NCBI RefSeq assembly: GCF_027580225.2
Contig: NC_073342.2
Span: 14,273,501 to 14,337,500, forward strand
Origin: Misgurnus anguillicaudatus
Lineage: Eukaryota; Chordata; Actinopteri; Cypriniformes; Cobitidae
Length of the DNA: 64,000 bases
Direction: 5' to 3'
Part shown: piece by piece, positions 11,284 through 21,984 of the stretch
How positions within the stretch are numbered: the stretch's first letter is position 1
Layout of the letters: the number at the start of each line of letters is the position of its first letter
Notes under the pieces: model-generated
Told to the model about the DNA's origin: nothing
Database searches by the model: none
The model's input: the letters and a program-made list of their open reading frames with translations, nothing else
Made by a program: the position numbers and the translations under genes

Positions 11284-13006
11284 GGCATCTCAGAAGTGCA
11301 AATAGTAGGACTGTGCAAATTGGCATGTGCAATTGAATATTGAAAATATATGTGTAAATATATGTGTAAATATGTATGTATAATGAATAATGAATAAATA
11401 GCAGGCTATGGCAAAAGAGTATGTACATGTAATGGAGTAAGTATGTAAAGAAGCTGTAAGAGGATTGAATACTGCATATGTACAATGAAGTATGTGCAAT
11501 ATTGAAGTAGTAACGCAGTGAAGTACATGCAAGTTTAGAGACTAGAGCATATTGTACATTACAATATAATACAGGTTATGATAATGTCATTGTAATGATA
11601 TGTAGAAGAATAAAAAAAGGAAAACACGCTAATAAATATGCATGGGCATGTTATGGGCAGTGCAGAAGATATGGATGGACTGATGTGTATGCATATAAGA
11701 CAACGCATCGTTTTTAAAATTTAATTATTTGTGGTCTTTTGCAGGCTTTGTTGCCATTGTTGAGAGAGGCTGCGGGCCAGGGCAGTGGAATGGGAATTCA
11801 CAGATCGGCCGTGATCAATGTGTCATCTCTCTTGGGGTCTGTTGAGCTCAACACGAGCCTTCAAATACCGTTCTTCAAGATTTACCCCTACAGGGCATCT
11901 AAGGTGACTTTTTATTGTAATGCAGTTATTTGTTTGCAGTTAAAATGTAGGTTTACATGCATGATTTTGTGGTTTCTTTAAGAGTGCGCTAAACATGATT
12001 ACAAGAAGTTTGGCAGTTGATCTGGAAGCAGAGGGGATTTTATGCGTCGCCCTGCACCCTGGTTGGGTGCGCACTGATATGGGCGGAGAAAATGTGAGTA
12101 TAAATGTGTTCGGTTGTTTTTTATGAATGCAATTGGTTCTCAAACATTTTTTTGGCATGCGCCCCCACCCTTGTGTACAGGGCATCCCTTTGCCCCCCCC
12201 AAAGAAAATGTATGACATAAAACTTATACAATGTATTGCTGTTGGTTAGTAGCCTACACAGAATTTATGATAAATTAAGGTATTTTATAAAATGTCAATA
12301 AAATGGGGCCCCCCTGGCACCATCTCGCAGCCCCCAGTTTGAGAATATATACATAAGTATTAGGACAACAAAGGCAAAATTTTGCCTTGGAGTCAAGAAA
12401 TGTCTAAATGTTTAAAGGTGAATATGAGAACAAAATGTCACATTTTATTTTTACAATTTAAAGATTTTTAAAGGTGCAGTGTGTAATTTGTAGAAGGATC
12501 TCTTGACAGAAATGCTAAATATTATACAAAACTATATTATCAGGGGTGTATAAAGACCTTTCATAATGAACCGTTATTTGTTTATTACCTTAGATCGAGA
12601 CCTTTTTATTTACATACGCCGAGGGTCCCCTTACATGGAAGTCGCCATTTTGTGCCGAAATGTTTCTACAGAAACCCTTAACAGATAATTTTTTTTACTA
12701 AGTTGTCTCCGACAATGACATGTTTGTCCGGTGGCTACCGTAGCTTCTCTATGCATTTCAAAAGCGAGGGGTGAGCAGCGGACTAAGCTGTTGGTTGCAA
12801 TTCGCAACCTCACCACTAGATGCCGCTAAAATGTACACACTGCACCTTTAAAGGAAAATGATTGCATTTTAACCTTTTTTTTTCATAAATAGGGAGAATT
12901 AAGTGTTGAAGAGAGCATATCATCAGTGTTGTCTGTCATTTGTGGATTAACCGAGAAAGATCATGGTGGATTTGTGAGCTACAAAGGAGAAACAATGCCC
13001 TGGTGA
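9951..13006 (+). CDS. Short-chain dehydrogenase/reductase, tandem copy 3 (complete, 255 aa)
   Basis: Six coding exons: 9951-10094, 10182-10233, 10919-11106, 11745-11903, 11983-12093, 12893-13006. The joined frame is open for 255 residues; one residue more than copy 2 comes from exon 4. Motifs: TGANRGLG at 13-20, NNAA, VSS, YRASK and [11 protein letters not shown], all in classical SDR order. Exon 5 begins SALNM here and CALNM in copies 1 and 2. The donor after exon 3 is GTTCTT, weaker than the GTACTT of the other copies. Intron 5 carries a hAT relic shared with the other copies and a copy-specific 378-bp MITE. AATAAA is at 13212-13217. The gene converges tail-to-tail with galanin about 0.5 kb away. 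Role as for copy 2: an NAD(P)H-dependent reductase with unknown substrate. Confidence 0.88.
10405..10648. mobile_element. Short hAT-like MITE in intron 2 of SDR copy 3
   Basis: A 244-bp element with imperfect terminal inverted repeats, CAGTGGTTTTCAAACT at the left and AGTTTGGGAACCACTG at the right, flanked by GCTTA on both sides. Ends beginning CAGTGGTT are typical of hAT non-autonomous elements. Absent from intron 2 of copy 2. Confidence 0.75.
11165..11283. repeat. (GATA)n microsatellite in intron 3 of SDR copy 3
   Basis: Nearly pure GATA for about 115 bp, at the place homologous to the GGAT/GCAT minisatellite of copy 2. The flanks match: ACCAGGATTA before, and GGCATCT with AGAAGT after. 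Confidence 0.97.
12124..12346. mobile_element. Degraded hAT-like element in intron 5 of SDR copy 3
   Basis: The left end TTGGTTCTCAAACATTTTT with a C-rich segment and the right end CCCCCAGTTTGAGAAT are diverged forms of the hAT family seen intact at 55255-55763. Left-end remnants persist at the same intron position in copy 2 (about 6464-6545) and copy 1 (about 1003-1025), so the insertion is older than the gene duplications. Confidence 0.6.
12471..12848. mobile_element. TA-flanked MITE (AAGGTGCAGTGTGTAA family) in intron 5 of SDR copy 3
   Basis: Terminal inverted repeats AAGGTGCAGTGTGTAA and TGTACACACTGCACCTT, flanked by TA on both sides. Copies 1 and 2 have the uninterrupted site TTTTTAAAGGA at this point, which confirms insertion at TA with duplication of TA, as for Tc1/mariner-type elements. 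Relatives lie at 57060-57292 and, as a fragment, at about 31863-31950. Confidence 0.85.
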
Positions 13007-13506
13007 TATCCACCCGCGTGCAAGTGCCAATTTTCGGCGAAATATTTGGATTAAATATTCATGAATTTCCTCTTTCCATCTGTTTCTATATTCCTGTATG
13101 CATTTGATCAATTATTTGGGGTGTAGTGTTACATAAATTATATACATTTGTAAGGTTCTATAAAAAGATTATCATTATGATCCAACGATGAAATGTTATG
13201 GTGTCTTTTAAAATAAATACTGTTTGTGCTTTAGTACTAGCCTGTCACGGTTTTTGACTCTTCATGAATATAAAAAATGAAGCATACAGATTGAGTCAAA
13301 TGCCATTTATGAATTTATTTCTGAATCCATCTCCACATCAGCCATCATGTTATTCTGATATATATATATATTTATTAAAGGTATGTGGTTATATTGACAG
13401 ATTAGCATGTTGAGAACAGTGACCATGAATATAATACAGCCTTTTGGAGAGAGTTCAGCCGGACGAAGTGGAGGTCACGATGTATAAGTGCTCAATTTGG
13501 TGATGG

Positions 13507-16142
13507 TTAGGGTTGACTTATTTCCTCTGACGTGAAAGAGGACGGCAGACTGTCGAGAGCCCCGATTTCTGCGTAATGACACAAATTGTTACAATCAAAT
13601 TAAATTAGGACAAAAAGCATTACCAATTTATTTGCCTAAACCTACATATGGTTATTACCACAGATCTAAAGCACCAATCATTTACATATTTGCACAAATT
13701 TTCCACTTTTTGTTTGCATAAGAGTGCAGTACTCCCAGCTTCCCTTAACACATTTTAGCACATTAAATTTAAATGAGCACAGTAAATGTGATAAGACTGC
13801 ATATGGTTTCATTTCAAAATTGTGACCATGTCTTAGAATCAAATTAGGTGCATTAAAGTTTTAATTGACTCATTGTTAATCTTTGACATCACTTTACTTG
13901 GTCAGTATTAAAGATAGCATGTTCTTTACATTAAAGGAACAGTACCGTTCTCAATTTCCCAAGAGTCATAATTAAACTTCGATTTACATGCAAATACTCT
14001 AAAACGTTGCCATTGCACTTACCTTTTAATTTGAGATATGAAAGAAAGTCTATGATGGTATGGACAACATCTTCATCTGATATTCTTAAAGCACCTAACA
14101 ACAAACAAATGCACAGCACATCTTTAGCACAACATTCGTGACTGTAAATAATGCAATGCATCATGAAGACCTACCCGTCTTGAAATCCTCTTCCATGGGC
14201 ATTTCTCTCTTGCCTGCCAGTCCGTGCTTGTCGCCAAGGCTCCTGTGATTATCTATGGCATCTGATCACAAATATAATAACATCTTTTAATTATACTACA
14301 AAGTGTTAAAACACATTGACGCCTATATTCCTGCCTATGCCATTATCTGAAGAATATTATATTGATGCATTTAGCAGACGCTTTTAAAAGTGCATTCATT
14401 CTATACATTTATTAGTATGTCGAACCCATGACATTTACTTTGCTTTACCCATTGAGCCACAGAAACAATATATTTTGTTTGTTTTTGTTTTGTTTTTTCA
14501 GATTAGTGGAGCAACCTGCAGGTTTTGAGTTGTGGAATTGCTTTTTGTTGCTATGCGAAGCACAGGGTCACAGCCAATGCAAATATGAGCAAAGCAGCAA
14601 TGCATAAACCAAGACAATGCAACAGTCTAGCATGATCCAGACGTACAGACAAAAAATGAAAGCAAAACACACAGGCTCTTAAAAAAGCCAAAACTTCTCT
14701 TTAAGAATTTAGATTAATATGCATTTTGCTATAGGTGAATGTCGCGTTTAAACTGACTTTAGTTTAAAAAGTATGATTATGGTAGTATGTCACCCTTTCG
14801 AAAAATGTATACTTCATGCACATACAAAGTATTTTTTCAATACAGGCATTCGACTTTTGTGGTATTACGAATCAATATATGTTTGGTAAAGAATGCCTTC
14901 CAAAATGTAAAGTAATTTAGGATGCACATCTCAAGCTGCGTTTGTAAGCAATGCAAAAAAGAAACGATACACCACAGAGCAATTCCTCATGTGACTTCAA
15001 TAACCTGCAGGAGCTTTCTTACATTGACCAAGCAGATCCTCTCTCCCCCTTGCACTGGGAGTATCCTTAATCTGTATAAGGTGATCAATACGACCTGAAA
15101 CACATGAGTTTATATATATGACCTACACAGTACCTTTGTGTACCTTTATGAGAGCTCAACATCAGAGCATCATCAATGCTGAAATTTCATCGAAAAGACC
15201 GAACGGGCAGGTGCACATACACACTGGCACACATTGGCTACAAAAAATCGGATTAACTGGTGAAACACAGAAATTAGGATGGGATGATTTATTTTAAGGT
15301 GGACCTGAAAGCTCTCTTTATTTTTTAAGGTAAGAAATCAATGAAATAATCTGTGGTGTTAAATATCAAACTTGTTACATCCATTGAAATGTTGTATGGA
15401 GAAATAGGCTAAAGAATGGAGTCACAAAATAAATAAGGTGAAAAGGTGACTTTGAAATGGAGGACTTACGAGGACCGAGGAGATATCCAGCGCTGTTAAG
15501 CGTCCATCCTCTTTTCTCTTTTGCCTGTTTTATAGACAGGACAGCAAAATATAGCACATACACATACAAGTAAACAGAAATATAGCAATATCTCATCTCT
15601 AAATATTAATTATTTTAGTAGTCAAGGCTTATAATTTTAGGTAACACTTTACAACATATGTTAATGCTTTAGTATAAACATTAACAAATAAGCAATATAC
15701 TATTTAGCATTTATTAATCTTTGTTAATATTATTAATACATGAAGTTGTTCATTGTTTGTTTATGTTATTTATTAGCGTAATACATCTTGAAATTAGCAT
15801 TAACTAAGGAAAATAAATCCTAGAAGTATTGTATATTGTTAGAAACTTATCAAAGTTAACAAACTTATGAAGAGTTAGCAAAGTTATAAAGAACATGTAA
15901 ACATGAAAAAAAATGAAATTTTGAATGAGATCTTCTTTATCTTTTAGTACAGCACATTTATATTTAATATTAATATTTTAAATGTGGTTTGCACTGAATG
16001 CATTCATTGATTTATTTGCATTAAAGCACACAACAGTAAATGATTAAAATTTAAGTCTTACCGCAATGACCATACCGATTGTCTCCGTGAGAAGTGCGCA
16101 AAATATAAGAGACGCACAAACTCCGCCGATACACTTTTGCAT
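13507..16142 (-). CDS. gal: Preprogalanin
   Basis: Coding exons on the minus strand: 16062-16142, 15470-15524, cassette 15023-15094, 14175-14261, 14023-14094, 13507-13568. With the cassette the precursor is 142 aa, without it 118 aa; both are in frame. Order: signal peptide (about residues 1-22), a short propeptide ending KR at 31-32, then the galanin start GWTLNSAGYLLGP. The short form continues H-A-I-D to DKHGLA-GKR, giving 29 residues and an amidation glycine. The galanin message-associated peptide follows, with the conserved DEDVVHTIIDFLSYLKLKE. Galanin is a secreted neuropeptide acting on GPCR galanin receptors. The ATG directly follows a CAG acceptor, so a noncoding exon lies upstream. 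Poly(A) signal candidate 13371-13376 (reverse strand). Order with ppp6r3 and lrp5 matches the human locus as I recall it. Confidence 0.96.
15023..15094 (-). other. gal: In-frame 72-nt cassette exon of galanin
   Basis: Minus strand TTTCAG precedes it and GTAAGA follows. The upstream exon ends one base into a codon (C) and the downstream exon starts with AT. Skipping gives CAT (His) and the normal galanin sequence; inclusion adds exactly 24 codons, begins with Arg-Arg and ends Gln-Tyr. Both junctions are valid, which is the signature of alternative splicing. I recall that goldfish preprogalanin cDNAs with an insertion of about this length in the galanin region have been described; this is from memory. 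Confidence 0.85.
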
Positions 16143-16216
16143 CTGAAAAAGCATAATGTTTTTGAGGTAAAACATAGAAATCATACAGGTAAAAATCATA
16201 TAAAACGAAAACTTAC

Positions 16217-16396
16217 CCTGAGTATCAGTTTCTTCTTTGCGGAATAAACAAGAATTATAAATATATTCCGTCTTCTTGTGGCTCCTTTTCCTCTGACGCG
16301 ATTCTGGAATCGGGCGCCTTTTATTGAAACTGTGGATGGTTCACCTCTACGTGTTCACGTCAACAGATGACATCAGCCCATTCATCAGTGACGTCA
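16217..16396 (-). promoter_or_regulatory. gal: Galanin noncoding first exon and promoter with CRE cluster
   Basis: A donor GTAAGT on the minus strand lies at 16211-16216, so a noncoding exon probably spans 16217 to about 16295. A TATA-like AATAAAAGG occupies 16318-16326. Just upstream are three CRE-like octamers: TCACGTCA 16355-16362, TGACATCA 16368-16375 and the full palindrome TGACGTCA 16389-16396. This suggests cAMP/CREB control, in line with the known cAMP responsiveness of galanin. The start site is inferred from the TATA spacing. Confidence 0.6.
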
Positions 16397-17519
16397 GAGT
16401 ACAGTAAATTAGCAATGATTGGGTATATTAAGCTCATCAGTCGTCCATAAGATCGATTATCGTATTGTAATAATACTTTCAGTTTGGGATACAAATTATT
16501 GATTTTGATTTAATTCACCTGAACTTATAGTTTAAACGTTACCACTTGCATGGCATTTACACCTATTGTTCTTAAACTTAAAGAAAAGTCTTTTTTAGGT
16601 TTAACAATCATACTTTATTATAGTAAACTGTAACAAGGTTGTATATTGTATATTAATTACTATGACTTGTTGGTTTATAATAGCTTATTATAGTATTTTG
16701 TACTATTAACTGTATTGAATTAATGTAGGCTATACCATATAGTTTATTCTTATATTATTTACAATAGTAATGTTTAAAAACACAGTATCTAAATTAAACT
16801 ACGATACTATATTTTTATAGGATAAGGGGGCTTATGTTTACCACTGTTTACTGAGATTTATTCATACATTACTTTGATATAACATAAGAAACTTAAGAAA
16901 TATCATAGTTAGGTCAAATACATGGCATGTATTGCTTGTTTAAGTAATTGGGATCTCATCTATAGTATGGATGCCGAGGTTAATGTGTATTGATATATGA
17001 AAAACCTTTGACTGCACTTCACACGTTTTTTTCTGTGTTTATTTGTTTGAACATTATTGATATGTTAACACACATCATTAGGCTATTAACAGCCATTAAC
17101 TAAGTACATTACCTGTACTGATTTTCTACAACTTGCCAATACCGTGTGGATCCTGTTACAATATTTTACCCTTAGTATGTGTCTATGGCAGTATTACTTT
17201 AAAGGTGATGATACTTTTAGTACGGTGAATGTTTGATTTAGTATATGAACATTGACGTAACACTGACAGTATAGCTCATAGTCTTTATTCCCTGTACTTT
17301 CTGTGTAACTCTATAACTAAGATTGCTGTGTTTCCACTGAAAAAAATGATTAATTCAATTTACTACATTTTTTTAAAGTAAGCGGTTGTACTTATTGTGG
17401 TCATGCATTATTGTGTCTCTGTGACCTGTACAAATTGTATGATGTCACAAGTGTACCCTGCGTTTGCTGTGTAAGTGACAAACAAATTACTATAATAATA
17501 AGCGCACATTTTGAAATGC
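16397..17519. other. AT-rich intergenic stretch, no gene seen
   Basis: Between the galanin promoter and the next gene. Rich in short AT runs and TATAGTA-type words; no coding exon, RNA gene or clear transposon end was recognised. Confidence 0.5.
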
Positions 17520-17546
17520 TTTATTGAGTGCAACAACCACAGCCGT

Positions 17547-18387
17547 TCATATGGGTGGACTACACTTTCTGGTAAAGCGCAGTTTTGGGATCCCTAGGTC
17601 CAATGACCTTGCAATGCCCTTCAGATCCAAGTAAACGTACTGGATGCCAATCAGGATGATGTAAAATATACAAAAAATAATGAACAGGGTGATAATAAAT
17701 CTGATGGCTCTTCTGAAATGGCTTTGTTCTGATTGTAAGAGAGGACTCTTAGGTTCCTTATTTTCTATATCTGTGAATTTGGTTTTAGACCGTATGGGGG
17801 TTTCAAACATCCGATTTTCAGTTTGTCGAGAGCTTTCTTGAGCATCTGTGCAACAGCTTTCCGGATGATCATGATGTTCTTCAGCAATTGGATTGATGAA
17901 AGATGAGGTTTGAACCAGAGCCCTTGATGAAATGAAACAGAATGCATACAATTCATCTTTCTTTTAATGAGATTACAATCTATGTATTGCTATACATATG
18001 AGTCTATCATTTAGGTTTTGTATTCTCCATGTATAACTTTCCGAAAATTAAAGGTTCACTCAAAAATGAAAATTCTGCCATCATTTACTCACTCTCATGT
18101 AGTTACAAACCTGTATAAATTTCTTTGTTCTGATGAACATGTAGGAAGATATTTTGAGGAATGTTTATAATCAAACCGTCCATAAGCCCTATTAACTTCC
18201 ATAGTATTCTTTGATCCTACTATGGAAGTGAATGGGGCTCACGAACGGTTTGGTAACAAACATTCCTCAAAATATCTTCCTTCACGTTCATCAGATAAAA
18301 GAAATTCATACAGGTTTGTTAATTACAACATGAAAGTGAGTAAATTATGACAGAATTTTTATTTTGGGGGGAACTATCCCTTTAACC

Positions 18388-18442
<55 letters not shown>

Positions 18443-18898
18443 TGTGTATTTTCGTTTAAACATTGAAGCATATTTTAGATTGACAAACTGAAATACATGT
18501 GGACAAATAAAAAATACCGTATGATAATACACTGTAGTTTTATATACTGTAAATGTTTATGTTAATGTAATTATTATGAAGCTCACCTGTGGTCATTTGC
18601 AAAACGGTCCGGTTTCAAATCTTGTTGAGAGCTTCCGGGTAGATTAATGCGTAATCTAAAAAATGGTCGAGGACTGGAAATTGGAGGGGCAGGATTTCCT
18701 CTTTTCTCTAAATTCACAAACATTTTGGAGTTGAAGGTGGAAGGTGGGCTCTCGATGACCTGCAAAAAACCCCCATTAAATTCAATGTTTTGTCCTTCAA
18801 TACAGTTAGTAAGTTTCGAATCTAAACAAAAACACGATTGAGAAACTAACCTCTTGCTTTTTAAAAACATTATCCTGCTCGTCCATTTCTGTACTCAT
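17547..18898 (-). CDS. Unrecognised 198-aa protein with one C-terminal transmembrane helix
   Basis: Three exons: 18851-18898, 18587-18759, 17547-17922, with GT-AG junctions and a continuous frame of 198 codons. The N-terminal two thirds are polar and low in order: a Pro/Ser-rich part (NPAPPISSPRPFFRLR), then acidic and basic stretches with KEPKSPLLQS. A hydrophobic helix (IRFIITLFIIFCIFYIILIGI) spans about residues 148-168, preceded by RR, and about 30 residues follow, ending KCSPPI. A single helix near the end without a signal peptide suggests a tail-anchored or type II protein, for example of the nuclear envelope or ER. I do not recognise the family. AATAAA lies only about 20 nt after the stop (17520-17525, reverse strand). 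The coding assignment rests on the clean splice phases and sequence character. Confidence 0.7.
18048..18385. mobile_element. TIR MITE, TTAAAGGTTCACTC family
   Basis: Left end TTAAAGGTTCACTCAAAAAT and right end ending GGGGGGAACTATCCCTTTAA. Further inward the arms also pair, for example ATTTACTCACTCTCATGT against ACATGAAAGTGAGTAAAT. No coding capacity. It lies between exons 2 and 3 of the minus-strand gene and is followed by a GT repeat. Confidence 0.8.
18390..18450. repeat. (TG)n microsatellite
   Basis: About 55 bp of TG dinucleotides with a few TA interruptions, directly beside the MITE. Confidence 0.95.
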
Positions 18899-19256
18899 CG
18901 CTAGAAAATTAAAAACGGTTTGATGAATGATCCTGAAGGAAATAAATTCAAAATCAAATCAAGCTCGCGGTTTTAAGTCTTCATAATAACAATAAAATCG
19001 ATGCTTATTGGTTCTCCGTGAGATAAATAACCAAGTCTGACGCACGCATTTAAACCGCGTGCAAGTAAGTTAACGTTAAAAGTTCATTAGGGGGCGACAT
19101 ACGTCTGAATAATACCTCTTTTTAGTTCAAAGCATACGTACAATATAAAATCAAATAACATTCAGATTTTTTTGTTGTTCAAAGTAATATAATATTATGT
19201 AAATGTATAATAAATGTAAGAATAACAAAAATACCTAAGCGCTCAAGCGGATTGAT

Positions 19257-19292
19257 GTTGCTATGGAAACCTCCTCAGATGAACTGACGTCA
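19257..19292. promoter_or_regulatory. X-box and full CRE upstream of the membrane-protein gene
   Basis: GTTGCTATGGAAAC at 19257-19270 fits the RFX-type X-box consensus, and the palindromic CRE TGACGTCA follows at 19285-19292. They lie about 360 bp upstream of the ATG at 18898 of the minus-strand gene. X-boxes mark RFX-controlled genes, often ciliary or testis genes; CRE sites bind CREB or CREM. No transcript start can be read directly. Confidence 0.5.
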
Positions 19293-19422
19293 ACAACAGT
19301 GTGTTCGCAACCGGGTAAAAATCCGATCCAAAATAAACTTCAAATCACTTGAATAAAAGTTACAATATTTAATTAAATTTAATTATATTTAATTGTTGCA
19401 TTGTATATAGAACTACTGTATA

Positions 19423-19946
19423 CACTAAAAAAAATGCTGGGTTATTTTCAAGCATTGGGGCAAAAAGGGACGATTCCAGCCTTTTGGGTTGTAATTTAAC
19501 CTATATTCTGGGTTGTTTCAACACATAGGCTACTGCTGGGTTGTTTAACCCATTGTAGGGTCAAATATAAACATTTTCTGGGTTAATTCAAAGGAGCGGT
19601 GAATCAAACAACCAATTTTAACTTGATAATTTGTTATATAAGAGGTCATCATACTGAAATGAACATCCTGCAAGTTTAAAATCTGAAAACGTCCATGCTA
19701 CTGAAATATAAGAGTTTTGAAATATAACCATTTCTCCAGAGAAATTCGCCAGTAATCCATGTTACAAAATAGCCTATTACTTATTGCTTTTGATGTTTTT
19801 GAATGTAAAACCCATGCAAACATCATAAGTATACCTCAGACAACAGTATAAAACAATAAAATCTACAGATTCATTGCCCCTTTAACCCAACGGCTGGGCG
19901 TGTCCCTTTTTTGACCCAATGAAAATAACCCAGCATTTTTAGAGTG
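19423..19946. mobile_element. CACTA-like non-autonomous element
   Basis: The left end CACTAAAAAAAATGCTGGGTTATTTTCA pairs with the right end TGAAAATAACCCAGCATTTTTAGAGTG, with TA on both sides. Terminal CACTA/CACTC with a 2-bp duplication suggests an EnSpm/CACTA-type origin. GGGTTGT and GGGTT motifs recur inside. No transposase frame. Confidence 0.75.
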
Positions 19947-21407
19947 TAATTATTACCGAAACATTTGAATATCCTTAAGGGGTAATGAGAGGTATCCATG
20001 TAATTTGTACACTTTTAATAATAGGCAGCCTATTTTAGTAACTAAAAAAGAATCTTATCAAAACATTTTGATGACCAACAACCAAAAAATGAACTTGCTT
20101 GAGTGGCCATCTTGTAATTTTCAGAATAATTTTCACCTTGAACTTGAGTGTTGGTTTTTTGTAAGTGCCACAAGTGGACAACGCATGTATTTTCAGTTCC
20201 CAGTCATTGTTTTTGGTTGTGTGTCTTAGTCAGTCAGCTCTATTATTACTAAACCCTAAACATCAAATAAAACCGTGTATTGGCTCATTATGACGCAGGA
20301 TGTTCTGAACCATCATGATCACAGCTGACTCATGTCTACTGCACCTCTATGTTTCCCTTCAACATTTTTTCTGAATATTTCTGTGTATCCGTTTCCCTAA
20401 GTGTGTCAAATCCAACATTCATGTCCTAAGGTTACATTTAGTGCTTTAAAAATTACAACTAAACAAATTCATCATACAGTACTTGATGCTTTTGTTATGC
20501 ACACTTATTGTGTATTTAGATGTGTTTCAAAGACAACCATTCTAGAGGGTACCATAAACCTTTTCTATTGTCTTTTATTTGCACCATTAAACATTACTGT
20601 TGTTGCTTTTGGATAGAGTTCGTAGTTTCACACACCTGTCCACCTCTCATCAAGGCGGCTTTAAGTAAATGTACACATTTTAGATGTAACCAGAGATACC
20701 TTCCGCTTAAATATCACCTTCGATGTGTTTTGTGCTGAAAGATGAGGAAAAATGACGTGCAAGACAAGGAAATAGGATTGTTATGTAATGCATCAAAGTA
20801 GGTGCAATTGGAGGCTAATGTAGAAGTTAGTGCTCAGGTTTTTTTAATCTTGTCCTTGCTAGATTTTAGACCACACATTCACTGAAACAAATTTCTAGAT
20901 TTTTTTAAGCCAACCTTATCTATTTAATTTGTTTAGAGAGATATGCTAGTTCATTTAACCGTGGTATGTGCATTCAACAACGGTGTTGTACATTAAATAA
21001 CTTCTGTGGTTTGTTTAATCTTCTGGCTCTTAAAGAGAACATGGCCCAGATTTTACTTATAACTCAAGTTTATGAAATTATAACTTCCAGATGGCTATTA
21101 TAAGGCTGTATATTTCTTTACCAAATTGACTTTGATTTGATCAGGTTGGTCTGATTTGGTTCAGGGGAAGACTACCGAATTTAACGAAACAGAATAACTT
21201 GCACAATTTGGTTAACTGTGAAAAATGGCAGGTTAAGCAAAGAGCGTACTCCACCATATTTTTTCACCAAGGCAGAAGTGCTTAACAACAACAGGGGTCT
21301 TCCACTTTTTCCACAGAATGGATAACTAACAATAGTACTCATTTCTGACTTTGATAGTTTTATTGTATTCCCAGTCTCTAGTATCCTCTCAGTATCCTCC
21401 TATTAGT
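19947..21407. other. Intergenic, no gene recognised
   Basis: Several short open frames of 60-75 codons occur by chance, without splice context or domains. No RNA gene or paired transposon ends were found. Confidence 0.45.
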
Positions 21408-21984
21408 TTAAAGAGCACCCATTTCATTGTTAAAAAACACTATTTTGTGTATTTGGTCTAATACAATGTATTCATGTGGTTTATGGTTAAAAAACACAAT
21501 ATTTTCCACATACCATACATTTTGGTAGCTCCACATATCCTGATTCCTCAAACGCACTGATTTTGTACACAACTCATCGATAGGAAAAGCGATGTGTCCT
21601 TGATTGGCCAGCTAATCTGTACGTTGTGATTGGCCTGAATACCTCTGACATGAGCCGGAAATGTGACGCTCCTTACCATGTTTGAAAGATTCGCTCACAA
21701 TGCAATGCTAACAGGAGTTAACTTACAGGCTGTGAGTCCGAAGTGGGAGGAATTATGATAATGTCGGTCTTGTCTACATCACCAATCCAAGGAAGTAAAC
21801 TGTTGCCTACAATCCGTGTGTTTACATGTAGTCCAAGAAAAGAGATTTACATTGGAGATGATAACTCACGTCGTCATTTACTTTTTGAGGTTTGTACCTT
21901 TTGCATATCGTTGACATGTACTAATACACACTTACACACTGAAGAAAACGTAAAATCGTGAATCGGACCATTGGTGCTCTTTAA
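21408..21984. mobile_element. TIR MITE, TTAAAGAGCACC family
   Basis: Ends TTAAAGAGCACCCATTT and ACCATTGGTGCTCTTTAA are inverted copies. The interior contains CpG-bearing unique sequence and no transposase. Confidence 0.7.
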
